Positions 26,450 to 34,570 of a stretch of DNA of 64,000 bases are shown piece after piece. The position numbers were made by a program, and so were the translations under genes. This DNA is from Viridibacillus sp050279675. Its GTDB lineage: Bacteria > Bacillota > Bacilli > Bacillales_A > Planococcaceae. The notes beneath the pieces are model-generated. The model made no database searches and was not told the DNA's origin. It saw nothing but the letters and a program-made list of their open reading frames with translations. Positions within the stretch are counted from its first letter, which is position 1. Every line of letters begins with the position of its first letter. Location: contig NZ_JBNNUK010000002.1 in NCBI RefSeq assembly GCF_050279675.1, positions 248,001 to 312,000 on the forward strand, written 5' to 3'.

Positions 26450-27612
26450 TTCCCGTCCCCCCTATAAGTTGCAAAACTATCAATATATCGATCTTTTCGT
26501 TTCGCTTCCAGACTAAGAAAGCGCTCACATAACTCTCCTGCCTTAGCATGACGAAAATAGATCTTATCCCCTATATTTATTTGATGACCACTTTGTATAT
26601 GAAGAGGAGTTTGCACCTCACCTACACCTTCCAAATCGAAAAAATTATAATTTTGAGCATCATAAGGTACAGGTTGTTTGTCCTTACTTATTGCACCAGA
26701 AGCGATATATCCTCCTCCATGACAAACAACGATATTCGGTGCAGGATTTCTCGTGACACGTAACGCAAAACCTGCTGCTGGCTTTAAATTCAACGTATGA
26801 TAATGATCAAAAAGTGCTGGCGCAAAAAATGCCGATCCAACTGTTACCTCGCTCACTTCTTCTTGAGCTATTGTATATTGTAAGCTCCCTGAACCCCCAC
26901 CATTAACAAATTCAATTGTTGAAAAGCGTTTCGATAACTCCTCAACAGCTTGTTTACGGAAAACTGTCAACTTTTTCTTCGATTTATTTTTCAAAAATCG
27001 GATCATCGGTGCTTGCCATTTTTGTAGAGGTTTATCGATTACTCCAGCAATTTGCGCTTCATAGCCCATCAAGCCTTTCACTATAATATTTGGAAAATAT
27101 GATAATTGCGATAGAAATTGTGTAAGTAGTGAAAAAGAATGTAACGATGAACGCCTTGTCCCAAAGTAAATAAAGGGGGTTTTCATTGAGAGATTGATAT
27201 CGATACAAATATGTAAAGATGTGTCGTATTCATTTGCAATGTCTTGCAAAAATTGAATTTGTCTCACATCATCTACCATAAAGGTAATGTCCTTTCCACC
27301 TTTCACATGTGTAACAAGTTTTCTAGTACTCATCGGTTCTAATATGGGATAGCCAATAAGAAAATGATCAAACCCCTCATTTATCAAATACAACGTCTCT
27401 TCAGCAGTAAACGTCATCCATCCAGAAAAAGTTGGTAACTTTGAAGCAATATAAGTGAGGAGATCTTTTGAGCGAATCGATTTTGTAGCAATTCGAATGC
27501 TTTTTCCGTTTTTATGTTGATTGATAAAATCGATATTTGCATCAAGTGCATCTAAATCAATCCACGCAAATGGACACTCCAAATGTTCAAAGGCACGATC
27601 AAACGTTGACAT
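26437..27612 (-). CDS. PLP-dependent alanine-racemase-like / D-amino-acid deaminase-like protein
   Basis: 391 residues. The N-terminal alanine-racemase-type barrel has the candidate PLP lysine in RIATKSIRS (near residue 43), and FVNGGGSGSLQY is the phosphate-binding-like loop. The C-terminal domain resembles that of D-serine dehydratase/D-threonine aldolase relatives, with VVCHGGGYIASG and a metal-type HAKAGELCERF. Reaction and substrate are not known. It is the first gene of a two-gene unit with the FAD oxidase. The terminator of the small upstream gene separates it from 27745. Confidence 0.75.
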   Translation of the reverse strand: MSTFDRAFEHLECPFAWIDLDALDANIDFINQHKNGKSIRIATKSIRSKDLLTYIASKLPTFSGWMTFTAEETLYLINEGFDHFLIGYPILEPMSTRKLVTHVKGGKDITFMVDDVRQIQFLQDIANEYDTSLHICIDINLSMKTPFIYFGTRRSSLHSFSLLTQFLSQLSYFPNIIVKGLMGYEAQIAGVIDKPLQKWQAPMIRFLKNKSKKKLTVFRKQAVEELSKRFSTIEFVNGGGSGSLQYTIAQEEVSEVTVGSAFFAPALFDHYHTLNLKPAAGFALRVTRNPAPNIVVCHGGGYIASGAISKDKQPVPYDAQNYNFFDLEGVGEVQTPLHIQSGHQINIGDKIYFRHAKAGELCERFLSLEAKRKDRYIDSFATYRGDGKCFL

Positions 27613-27646
27613 TGCCTCACACCCTATCTATATATTAAAAAACAAA

Positions 27647-27711
27647 AAATGCCCTTTAGCGAGAAACCCATCTAATAATGATGTTTTACTTTTCCTGCTA
27701 AAAGGACATTT
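27647..27711 (-). terminator. Terminator of the 35-codon peptide gene
   Basis: Outer arms AAATGTCCTTTTAGC / GCTAAAGGGCATTT enclose about 36 bases with a smaller inner hairpin. On the minus strand TTTTTTGTTTTTT follows. It lies 34 bases beyond the stop at 27745. Confidence 0.7.
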
Positions 27712-27744
27712 GAATAATCATAATCATTTTCAACTTAACAGCGA

Positions 27745-27852
27745 CTAACGAATCTCCCATAAATCCACAACAAGATTTAAGAAGAAAATTGTGTGTATAA
27801 GTGCAAATACTAATCCTTGTTTATTAAATTTCTTCTTTAAGGTTTGATTCAT
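27745..27852 (-). CDS. Small hydrophobic peptide, 35 residues
   Basis: A complete small gene: ATG with AAGGGGG eight bases upstream, 35 codons, TAG stop. The product has a basic N-terminus (MNQTLKKKFNKQ), one hydrophobic segment of about 20 residues (GLVFALIHTIFFLNLVVDLW) and a short EIR tail. It is likely a single-span membrane peptide with the N-terminus inside. It has its own promoter and terminator, so it is a one-gene unit. I do not recognise the family. A type I toxin-like or small regulatory membrane protein is possible, but nothing shows an antitoxin RNA. Confidence 0.72.
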   Translation of the reverse strand: MNQTLKKKFNKQGLVFALIHTIFFLNLVVDLWEIR

Positions 27853-27877
27853 AAGTACTTCCCCCTTCTTTTTCCAT

Positions 27878-27906
27878 ATTATAATCATAAACAACTTATT
27901 TTGCAA
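27878..27906 (-). promoter_or_regulatory. Promoter of the 35-codon peptide gene
   Basis: On the minus strand TTGCAA (27901-27906) and TATAAT (27878-27883) are exactly 17 bases apart. The predicted start near 27871 gives a very short leader just long enough for the ribosome binding site. Confidence 0.7.
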
Positions 27907-27992
27907 AAAATTCAAACTAATAAGTTTTATATGACAATTTCACCTCTCTATGTAATGATATATGTAAAGACATATTTGGAGGTCATTATAGT

Positions 27993-28553
27993 ATGAAGAA
28001 AGCTTTACTTGTAATCGATTATACGAATGATTTTGTAGCAGATGATGGTGCTTTAACTTGTGGAAAAGCAGGCCAAGCAATCGAACAAACTATTTCTTCA
28101 CTAACAGAACAATTTATAAAAGATGGAGAGTTCATCGTTTTTTCTTGTGATCTACATGAAGAAAATGATGAATATCATCCAGAGTCTAAATTGTTCCCTC
28201 CTCATAATATTCGAGATACTGAAGGAAGAGAACTCTTTGGTTCATTACAAAAAATTTTCAAAAATCATCTAGTTCAAAGTAACATTCTATGGATGGATAA
28301 AACACGATACAGCTCATTTGCTGGTACAAACTTAGATCAACTTTTAGCTGAAAGAGGCATTCGAGAAATTCACTTAGTTGGTGTTTGCACGGACATTTGT
28401 GTACTACATACAGCAGTAGATGCATACAACAAAGGATTCAAAACTTATATCTACGAAAATGGGGTTGCAAGCTTTGACGAAAAAGGTCACAAATGGGCGT
28501 TAAACCACTTCAAAAACACACTTGGTGCAGAGGTAATTGCTTTTAAAGCATAA
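27993..28553 (+). CDS. pncA: Nicotinamidase
   Basis: 186 residues, strongly like B. subtilis PncA (YueJ). It deamidates nicotinamide to nicotinate for NAD salvage. The catalytic triad of the isochorismatase-like fold is visible: Asp9 in VIDYTNDF, Lys108 in MDKTRYSSFAG, and the nucleophile Cys in GVCTDICVLHTAVDAYNKG. The metal-site stretch DLHEENDEYHPE is also present. GGAGG lies ten bases before the ATG. It is transcribed alone, or with the short downstream membrane gene. Confidence 0.95.
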   Translation: MKKALLVIDYTNDFVADDGALTCGKAGQAIEQTISSLTEQFIKDGEFIVFSCDLHEENDEYHPESKLFPPHNIRDTEGRELFGSLQKIFKNHLVQSNILWMDKTRYSSFAGTNLDQLLAERGIREIHLVGVCTDICVLHTAVDAYNKGFKTYIYENGVASFDEKGHKWALNHFKNTLGAEVIAFKA

Positions 28554-28617
28554 AAAAAGTTTAAAATCACTCCAATAGGGTAATACGAATAATATACATC
28601 TAAAGGGGTGATCATAA

Positions 28618-28869
28618 ATGAGTGTTATTTTATATTTAATCGTAGGTGGATTAATCGGCTGGGTAGCTGGCTTAATATTAGGTAAAGATATACCCGGAGG
28701 AATCATAGGTAATATGGTGGCTGGGATTTTAGGTTCTTGGCTTGGTGGGAAATTGCTCGGTTCATGGGGATGGGAAGTTCAAGGCTTCTACGTTTTCCCT
28801 TCAGTTATCGGTGGCGTGATTTTAGTCTTCGTTGCAAGTTTAATTTTAAGAAGTATGAACAAGAAATGA
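28618..28869 (+). CDS. GlsB/YeaQ/YmgE-family stress membrane protein
   Basis: 83 residues, three hydrophobic segments rich in glycine (LIVGGLIGWVAGLILGKD, NMVAGILGSWLGGKLLG, VIGGVILVFVASLIL). This is the transglycosylase-associated protein family, a common general-stress membrane protein of unknown function. AAAGGGGTGA precedes the ATG by six bases. It lies 64 bases after pncA with its own terminator. Confidence 0.88.
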   Translation: MSVILYLIVGGLIGWVAGLILGKDIPGGIIGNMVAGILGSWLGGKLLGSWGWEVQGFYVFPSVIGGVILVFVASLILRSMNKK

Positions 28870-28876
28870 GCACATG

Positions 28877-28923
28877 AAAAGGATAGACGAGGCAAACAAT
28901 TTTTGCCTTATCTATCCTTTTTG
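28877..28923 (+). terminator. Terminator after the GlsB-family gene
   Basis: AAAAGGATAGACGAGGCAAA pairs with the following TTTGCCTTATCTATCCTTTT, with one mismatch. It starts eight bases after the stop and ends in a T run. Confidence 0.85.
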
Positions 28924-28968
28924 CGTTTATTTTCTTCTCTAATTACAAATGTTTTTCCAAGGAAATTT

Positions 28969-29529
28969 TTACAGATTAAACCTATCTTTAATTATTGCAG
29001 CAACTTTTTCAGCACTCATATTTGTATTATTAATTTTTATGTAGTGTTCCTTATTGATTTCACCAGCTACTGAATTCAACCTATAATTTTCCATTGTTCT
29101 TCTTAAATCACTTTCAGATTCCTCTATATTTCTTTTTGTCGGCTTATTTTGTAGTCTGTAAGGGCTTTTGTTTCGGTCAATTCTTTCTTCTAAATCTGCT
29201 TCTAATTCTACGAAGTAAACCATACCACCTTTAGATATGAAAAGCTGACAAATTTCTTGTACGTAATCCCAGTCAGCTTTAAGGTCAAAAGCCCACACGT
29301 AGGTGAAAATTAGACCATATAGATTACTTTTAGATACTTCTTCAAATATTTCCTGTCGAAATAATTTTACTAATCTATTTCCTTCTTTAGTTCCGTATTC
29401 AAAAAAAGGATTAACCAATTCAATGGTCATATGATTATGAAAAAGTTTTAAATCCGTCACTTTTTCTAATTCATACCCTACTGTCATTTTGCCAACTGCT
29501 TGTGGTCCAAATATCAGAACAAATTTCAT
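28969..29529 (-). CDS. P-loop ATPase/kinase-like protein
   Basis: 186 residues. A Walker A motif is at the N-terminus (FGPQAVGKMTVGYEL, residues 7-21), and the nucleoside/shikimate-kinase-like layout continues with LFHNHMT and a basic lid region (ERIDRNKSPYRLQNKPTKR). These proteins are usually annotated only as AAA or shikimate-kinase-like ATPases, and the substrate is unknown. AAGGTG lies four bases before the ATG. A lone gene with an AT-rich 290-base gap upstream in which I see nothing else. Confidence 0.75.
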   Translation of the reverse strand: MKFVLIFGPQAVGKMTVGYELEKVTDLKLFHNHMTIELVNPFFEYGTKEGNRLVKLFRQEIFEEVSKSNLYGLIFTYVWAFDLKADWDYVQEICQLFISKGGMVYFVELEADLEERIDRNKSPYRLQNKPTKRNIEESESDLRRTMENYRLNSVAGEINKEHYIKINNTNMSAEKVAAIIKDRFNL

Positions 29530-29747
29530 AATTCACCTTCCCTATTTAATAGTGTGGTAAAATCCAACTCCTTGCTATTTCTCATTATTTATAATGTAAC
29601 TTACCAAGCAATCCTATCTACAATCTTTATACATTCAACATTCACCTAAAAAAACCTTTTAATATAATAATCAATCTCAACTTTCCAAATTACCTGTGTT
29701 AAGTAAAATTAATCTCAACTAACTTACTCATACCATTTATACCAAAA

Positions 29748-29779
29748 GAGCACACCACTTTGGAAATAAAGGTGTGCTC
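29748..29779 (-). terminator. Terminator of the lytic transglycosylase gene
   Basis: GAGCACACC / GGTGTGCTC perfect 9-bp stem, 14-base loop, followed on the minus strand by TTTTGGT. Confidence 0.75.
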
Positions 29780-29818
29780 AAATTAGTTTATGTTTATAGA
29801 AAGCTAATAATACTAGCT

Positions 29819-30514
29819 CTATTTTTTTGAAGCCTCTAAAGCTATTTTACTATTAAAAACAAGCTCTTTTTTATGTTTATCATAAAGTTTGTAATAGTAG
29901 AGTACATTCTCTACATATTCTTCATCATGATTATAATGATAGACAGCTTTTTTAATCTTACCATTTGCTGCGCCGCTAGCTGCTAAATAATTGGCAGCAC
30001 TGTAAATCGCATCTTCAATATTATATGGATCTGCTAGTCCGTCCCCATTTGCATCTACTCCATAACCACCGTAACTTTTAATAGTTTTAGGATCAGTCAA
30101 TTCCTTCTTATTAATATTGCCTTTACCAAGGTCTTTACAGGAAGGATGATTCCAGCCAACAAAAGTACATGGCATAAATTGCATATGCCCTACCGCTCCT
30201 ACAGGTGATTCTAGCGTTTTCATAGTTGAAAACCGTGTTTCAATGCGATGATGTGCTGCAAGTAACGTCCATGGAATATTGTATTTCTTTGCTGCCTTCT
30301 GATAAATCGGAATATATTTATTCGGAATTTCAATATCAAATGCTGGAATATCTTTCATATCTTCAGCACCAAGTTTTTTAATAATCGGTAACTCTCTTAA
30401 CTGCTGCCACATGATGATTGTCGTTGTATAAAGCGCAATCGATACCGGGATTAGTAAAATGATCAGCCAGAGCTTCAATTTCATATGTAATTGTTGCTTC
30501 TTTTTATTTACCAT
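29819..30514 (-). CDS. Membrane-anchored lytic transglycosylase
   Basis: 231 residues. A basic N-terminus and one transmembrane segment (about 12-35) leave the rest outside the cell. The catalytic domain is MltB/SLT-like: Glu in HHRIETRF near residue 92, VGHMQFMPCTFVGW, the calcium-type loop DANGDGLADPYN, and the C-terminal ANYLAASGA. It would cleave the MurNAc-GlcNAc bond of peptidoglycan. Two cysteines around FMPCTFVGWNHPSC could form a disulfide. No sporulation or conjugation partner is adjacent. Confidence 0.88.
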   Translation of the reverse strand: MVNKKKQQLHMKLKLWLIILLIPVSIALYTTTIIMWQQLRELPIIKKLGAEDMKDIPAFDIEIPNKYIPIYQKAAKKYNIPWTLLAAHHRIETRFSTMKTLESPVGAVGHMQFMPCTFVGWNHPSCKDLGKGNINKKELTDPKTIKSYGGYGVDANGDGLADPYNIEDAIYSAANYLAASGAANGKIKKAVYHYNHDEEYVENVLYYYKLYDKHKKELVFNSKIALEASKK

Positions 30515-30556
30515 TTTCTAAACACCTATCATTACATTATTACGGAATATTATCGA

Positions 30557-31996
30557 CTATTGGATTGGTTTCTTTTTAGCAATAAAGAACGCTAAAACAA
30601 ATGCGACAATCGCAAATGCAAAAGAACCTGAATATACGACACGAATACCATTAGCTATTATATCGACCAGTTGGCCAATTTCTTCACTAGAAAATATATT
30701 TGTATCGAAATGACCATTTAAATTGATGTCACCTTTACCAAAGCTAGCAAGTTTTTCGCTTGTTGCTATATTAAACAACATACCAAAAATTGCTGCCCCA
30801 ACTGATTGACTAAATGTATTAATAAAGGAATTCAAGCCAATAGATGTACCAAGTTGGTCTCTTTCAGCCGAAGTTTGTACAGCAATGATTAACATTGGTG
30901 CTATTAAACCCATACCAACACCTAATAACCCAGTTCCAACATAGACAAGTATCTCATTTGAGTCAGCAGATAAAGTGGTTAAGATAAATGTAGCGATTAC
31001 TAACAACCCTGTACCGATTTGAATAATCGTCTTAGAAGTTAGGCGCCCAATTAAATTACTCCCTAAAATTGCCCCTACTGTCCACATAACAGATAATGGT
31101 GTCAACATTAAACCAGCTTGCGTAGCATTCTTTCCAAAGACCGACTGTGCAAAAATAGGCAAGTATGCCGAAATACTGATGACAATCGCCATTACAAATA
31201 GAGTTAAACCATTTACTATATTTAAGCGACGATTTCTGAATAAAGAAAGTGGTACAATTGGTTCTTCTGCCTTTAGCTCTACTCGAACAAATATGATTAG
31301 TGCAATAGCTGCTACTGCATATAAAACAATCGATTTTGTACCGAACCAAGTTTGGGTATTACTTCCTTCAATAATCGTATAAAGTAATGCAACCATACCA
31401 ATTGAGAAAAATAGCGCTCCAGCATAATCGATTTTACGTTTCGCTGTTTGTACTTCTTCCTCATAATATTTTGCAATCATGAAAATAGATCCTAAACCAA
31501 ACGGTATGTTCAACAAGAAAATATAATGCCAAGTTAATTGGTCAACAATAAAGCCACCAACAAGTGGTCCTATTACACCCGATACACCCCAGACCATACT
31601 AATCCAACCTTGTCCTTTTGCACGTTTTTTCTCAGTATCAAATAGTTCTCCGACAATCGTTAATGTAATCGGTAAAATCGAACCTGCACCAATCCCTTGA
31701 ATTGCACGGAATACGATTAACTGCTCCATCGACTGTGCTAGTCCACATAAGAATGAGCCTAATAAGAAAATAGATATCCCGATGATGATCATCTTTTTTC
31801 GACCAAATAAGTCAGCTAATTTTCCGAAAATAATCGTCGCAATAGCCGATGTTAGTAAATAAGATGAATAAATCCAGCTAATTAACTCCACACCTGACAA
31901 ATCAGTAGTAATGCTTGGAATTGCTGTTGCCACAATCGTACCTTCAATTGCCGCGAGTGCCGTTGCAAGTAATACGGCGATAAATACTTTATTCAT
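30557..31996 (-). CDS. MFS drug exporter, DHA2 (14-TM, EmrB/QacA) family
   Basis: About 479 residues with 14 predicted hydrophobic segments. The signature blocks include ALAAIEGTIVATAIPSI in TM1 (DHA2 motif D1 with Glu in place of the usual Asp), GKLADLFGRKK between TM2 and TM3 (motif A), and IQGIGAGSILPI (motif B-like). It probably exports toxic compounds by proton antiport. The ATG at 31996 follows TTGAGG; a TTG four codons upstream overlaps that site and is less likely. No regulator is adjacent. Confidence 0.9.
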   Translation of the reverse strand: MNKVFIAVLLATALAAIEGTIVATAIPSITTDLSGVELISWIYSSYLLTSAIATIIFGKLADLFGRKKMIIIGISIFLLGSFLCGLAQSMEQLIVFRAIQGIGAGSILPITLTIVGELFDTEKKRAKGQGWISMVWGVSGVIGPLVGGFIVDQLTWHYIFLLNIPFGLGSIFMIAKYYEEEVQTAKRKIDYAGALFFSIGMVALLYTIIEGSNTQTWFGTKSIVLYAVAAIALIIFVRVELKAEEPIVPLSLFRNRRLNIVNGLTLFVMAIVISISAYLPIFAQSVFGKNATQAGLMLTPLSVMWTVGAILGSNLIGRLTSKTIIQIGTGLLVIATFILTTLSADSNEILVYVGTGLLGVGMGLIAPMLIIAVQTSAERDQLGTSIGLNSFINTFSQSVGAAIFGMLFNIATSEKLASFGKGDINLNGHFDTNIFSSEEIGQLVDIIANGIRVVYSGSFAFAIVAFVLAFFIAKKKPIQ

Positions 31997-32203
31997 AAAA
32001 AACCTCAATTCTAAAAATGTTATACAGTCATTCTAAACAAAATATTATAACACGAAAATTAAGAATTACCTATATGAGTAATTTTTAGCTAGTTTCTAAC
32101 AAAGAGTTTTGATACTATAAAAAAATGGGTATTAGTAGAAATGGACATAACAACCATTTTAGCTCCCAATTTGTTTACCCAATTATTTAGGAGGTACATA
32201 TAC

Positions 32204-32578
32204 ATGTGGGAAGATTTTAAAAAGTTCGCCTTAAAAGGCAACGTAATAGATTTAGCCGTAGGGGTTGTAATCGGGGGAGCATTCGGTAAAATAGTAACTT
32301 CGTTAGTAAATGATATTATTACTCCGATCGTCTCTTTATTACTTGGCACTGTGACATTCACTGACCTACATTACAAAGACATAAAGTACGGTAACTTTAT
32401 ACAAAGTGCACTTGATTTCTTCATCATCGCTTTCTCAATTTTCATGTTTATCCGAATCATTTCTAAATTGAGCCTCAAGAAGAAAAAAGAAGAAGTTGTT
32501 GTTGAAGCACCGCCAGCACCTACTACTGAAGAATTATTAAAAGACATTCGTGATTTATTAAAAGAAAAACAAGCATAA
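32204..32578 (+). CDS. mscL: Large-conductance mechanosensitive channel
   Basis: 124 residues. MscL forms a homopentamer that opens under membrane tension to release solutes in osmotic downshock. MWEDFKKFALKGNVIDLAVGVVIG includes the amphipathic N-terminal helix and pore-lining TM1 (GVVIGGAFGKIV). TM2 is FFIIAFSIFMFIRII, and the C-terminal bundle is LLKDIRDLLKEKQ. I use the ATG at 32204 because AGGAGG lies eight bases before it; the open frame further upstream is not protein. Confidence 0.97.
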   Translation: MWEDFKKFALKGNVIDLAVGVVIGGAFGKIVTSLVNDIITPIVSLLLGTVTFTDLHYKDIKYGNFIQSALDFFIIAFSIFMFIRIISKLSLKKKKEEVVVEAPPAPTTEELLKDIRDLLKEKQA

Positions 32579-32587
32579 TCTAAAAAA

Positions 32588-32620
32588 ACGAGCGACTCTA
32601 TACGAATCGCTCGTTTTTTT
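32588..32620. terminator. Bidirectional terminator between mscL and the Sco gene
   Basis: ACGAGCGA / TCGCTCGT with an 11-base loop. A7 lies on the left and T7 on the right, so it can end both converging transcripts. Confidence 0.85.
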
Positions 32621-33215
32621 ATTTACCATCTTCGATTAATGTTTCCATATCGACAGCAATTGTATCAAAAGGTACATCTTGATAACCACTATAAGTTTTT
32701 ACAATAACACCATTTTGGTCAACAAGGAAGAAAGTTGATTGATGCGTAACTTGATCTGTGTTATCAGTTTTTTTGACAAATGCTTTAAATGATTCAGATG
32801 CAAAGCTTTCAATTTCTTTTTGCGAATACCCTGTTAATAAATTCCATTTTGAATCATCAGGTACTGGATAGTTCTTTAAATGGTCTTTTAATACTTTTGG
32901 TGAATCCGATTCAGGATCAACACTAAATCCAACTATATTGTAGTCTTCTATCCCTTTGTCTTGGAAAGATTTTTGAATATCTATCATATTCATAGTCATT
33001 GGCGGGCATACAGTAGTACATTTCGTAAAGATGAACATGCCTAACCAAGGTTTACCTTTTAAAGAATCTAACGATACTTTTTCATTATGCTGATTAGTAT
33101 ATTCAAAAGGTTTAATTTCGTAATTTACGTCCGCTTTAAATTTCCCGTTGCCACATGCAGATAATACTAATGCAACAATAAATAATAATGGCAAAGTCAA
33201 ATATCTTTTTTTCAT
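32619..33215 (-). CDS. Sco1/SenC/PrrC copper chaperone lipoprotein
   Basis: 198 residues, like B. subtilis YpmQ. A lipoprotein signal ends in the lipobox LSAC (Cys21). The thioredoxin-like domain has the copper-binding TKCTTVCPP (CxxxC, near residues 70-74) and the distal His in VTHQSTFFLVD (near residue 161). It is anchored on the outer face and would deliver copper to the CuA site of cytochrome c oxidase. AGGAGTGA precedes the ATG. The cytochrome-c biogenesis gene ccdA lies 2.3 kb away, in a separate unit. Confidence 0.93.
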   Translation of the reverse strand: MKKRYLTLPLLFIVALVLSACGNGKFKADVNYEIKPFEYTNQHNEKVSLDSLKGKPWLGMFIFTKCTTVCPPMTMNMIDIQKSFQDKGIEDYNIVGFSVDPESDSPKVLKDHLKNYPVPDDSKWNLLTGYSQKEIESFASESFKAFVKKTDNTDQVTHQSTFFLVDQNGVIVKTYSGYQDVPFDTIAVDMETLIEDGK

Positions 33216-33309
33216 GGTTGATTCACTCCTTCATACAAACAATCTTAACGAATTGTATACAATAACACAAGAAGGCTGTACTATTCGTTTAAGACAAATT
33301 TGTGAAGGA

Positions 33310-33435
33310 TTATGCTTTTAAAGAGACTAGCACATCATGAATCAATTCCAGTTTAGACTCCACACGGTGCAGCAAGTAAAATGATACAACAATAGGAAAG
33401 CCTATTTCCTGTATAAACGTCAGCCATTGCTCCAT
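33310..33435 (-). CDS. YvrJ family small protein
   Basis: 41 residues, with a strong AAGGGGGG site before the ATG. MEQWLTFIQEIGFPIVVSFYLLHRVESKLE is typical of the YvrJ family: a short hydrophobic segment (IGFPIVVSFYLL) followed by an amphipathic helix. Function is unknown. It is the third member of a recurring cassette with DUF1659 and DUF2922, whose genes lie just upstream. A terminator-like hairpin (33462-33500) sits between it and the DUF2922 gene. Confidence 0.82.
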   Translation of the reverse strand: MEQWLTFIQEIGFPIVVSFYLLHRVESKLELIHDVLVSLKA

Positions 33436-33461
33436 CTCATTCCCCCCTTTGCAAAAAGAAA

Positions 33462-33500
33462 AGATTGCCCCATCAGCCTTGATGGCGAACGAGACAATCT
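33462..33500 (-). terminator. Terminator-like hairpin between DUF2922 and yvrJ-like genes
   Basis: On the minus strand AGATTG...CAATCT encloses an inner hairpin (CCATCA / TGATGG) and is followed by TTTTCTTTTT. The ribosome binding site of the YvrJ gene begins straight after. It may be a partial terminator that lowers yvrJ expression. Confidence 0.55.
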
Positions 33501-33507
33501 ACTATGT

Positions 33508-33729
33508 TTATGCTTGTACTAGATACTCCCTCACTTGGCGATCTACTATTTGTGCGCCTTTAATGGTTGTTAAAGGTTCGCCGTGCACTAAAAATACTCC
33601 ACTGTCGATTATAGCTACCATAGCATCACTAATTTCCTGCTCGGTCAGTGAATCCTTTGGTGCATCGACGTTAAGTGTATAATTTTTGTCACCTGCATTT
33701 TTAAATTGCAACTGTAATACTTTTGTCAT
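33508..33729 (-). CDS. DUF2922 family protein
   Basis: 73 residues beginning MTKVLQLQFKNAGDKNYTLNV, the standard opening of DUF2922. It is soluble and mostly beta by composition, with no cysteine and no catalytic motif; function unknown. GGGAGGGA precedes the ATG. It is the middle gene of the DUF1659-DUF2922-YvrJ cassette; the preceding gene ends 23 bases upstream. Confidence 0.88.
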   Translation of the reverse strand: MTKVLQLQFKNAGDKNYTLNVDAPKDSLTEQEISDAMVAIIDSGVFLVHGEPLTTIKGAQIVDRQVREYLVQA

Positions 33730-33752
33730 TATTAATCCCTCCCTTTCTTAAA

Positions 33753-33983
33753 TTAGTTACTCAGTATTTCTTGTAATTCATTCAACTCAATTTTACTCAT
33801 AGTATTACTTGTTAAACCTGCAATTACATTTGATACTGATTCTAGCGCTTCTGCTTGTACACCTTTTTTAATATTGTTGTACGTTTTCTTCTTTTCTACT
33901 GGTTCTCCTTTGTCATTTGTACCCACTACGAATGATAAGCGTAGTGTTGCATTACTAAAATTAATAGTTGCTATGTTGTTCAC
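33753..33983 (-). CDS. DUF1659 family protein
   Basis: 76 residues if begun at GTG 33983. The body (TINFSNATLRLSFVVG, EPVEKKKTYNNIKKG) is typical DUF1659; function unknown. The start is odd. The GTG is fused to the ribosome binding site AAAGGGG with no spacing. Family members usually begin Met-Ala, and here that position is an ATA codon (33972-33974), five bases after GGGGGTGA. Initiation at ATA, giving a 73-residue protein, is therefore possible. First gene of the cassette. Confidence 0.82.
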   Translation of the reverse strand: MNNIATINFSNATLRLSFVVGTNDKGEPVEKKKTYNNIKKGVQAEALESVSNVIAGLTSNTMSKIELNELQEILSN

Positions 33984-34090
33984 CCCCTTTCACTAATTAA
34001 ATAGAATTTTTTTAAAGAAAAGGAGACAACAGGTGAATTTTTTACAACTTCCTTTTATAATGGTATAAGAGTATAGAAGAGGTGAGAGGT

Positions 34091-34519
34091 TTGTTAACTG
34101 GCTGGTTTCTGTGGTTTATATTAATTTGGGTTGTTTTATTCATAGGCTTGATGGCAATTGGCGGATTCTTTATGTTCCGTAAGTTCTTAAAAAGGATGCC
34201 TAAAGAAGATGGTAAATCTGCTATGGATTGGGAAGAACATTATGTTGGTGAGACAATCCATTTATGGGGTGACGACTCTAAAGCTTTATTAACAGAGCTT
34301 GTAAGTCCTGTTCCTGATTTATTTAGGCCTGTTGCAAAGCAAAAAATAGCAGGCAAAATTGGAGAGTTGGCATTAGAGGAAAAAGCGTCATCTATTTCAT
34401 TTGATTTAATTATTAGAGGATATATCATCGCCTCCCCTAAACGAGATCATAAATTTTTACGAAAAAAATTATCTCAAATGAAAATCGATACAACACCTTA
34501 CGAACATCTTCTTGATTAA
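34091..34519 (+). CDS. yneK: DUF2621 family protein, YneK homologue
   Basis: About 142 residues. One N-terminal transmembrane segment (WFLWFILIWVVLFIGLMAIGGFFMF) is followed by a soluble domain (about 40-142). It matches B. subtilis YneK (DUF2621), function unknown. The likely start is TTG 34091, six bases after AGAGGTG; the in-frame GTG at 34082 overlaps that site. It converges on ccdC, the same arrangement as I recall in B. subtilis. Confidence 0.85.
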   Translation: MLTGWFLWFILIWVVLFIGLMAIGGFFMFRKFLKRMPKEDGKSAMDWEEHYVGETIHLWGDDSKALLTELVSPVPDLFRPVAKQKIAGKIGELALEEKASSISFDLIIRGYIIASPKRDHKFLRKKLSQMKIDTTPYEHLLD

Positions 34520-34528
34520 GTAGTAAGC

Positions 34529-34570
34529 AAAAAGGTTCTTCTCCATTTCACATAGAGAAGAACCTTTTTT
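34529..34570. terminator. Bidirectional terminator between yneK and ccdC
   Basis: AAAAAGGTTCTTCTC / GAGAAGAACCTTTTT, a perfect 15-bp stem including the A and T runs, 11-base loop. The ccdC stop lies in its right arm. Confidence 0.9.

Noticed and set aside
32089..32361. Minus-strand frame over mscL
   Set aside because: Antisense of the MscL coding region; no ribosome binding site.
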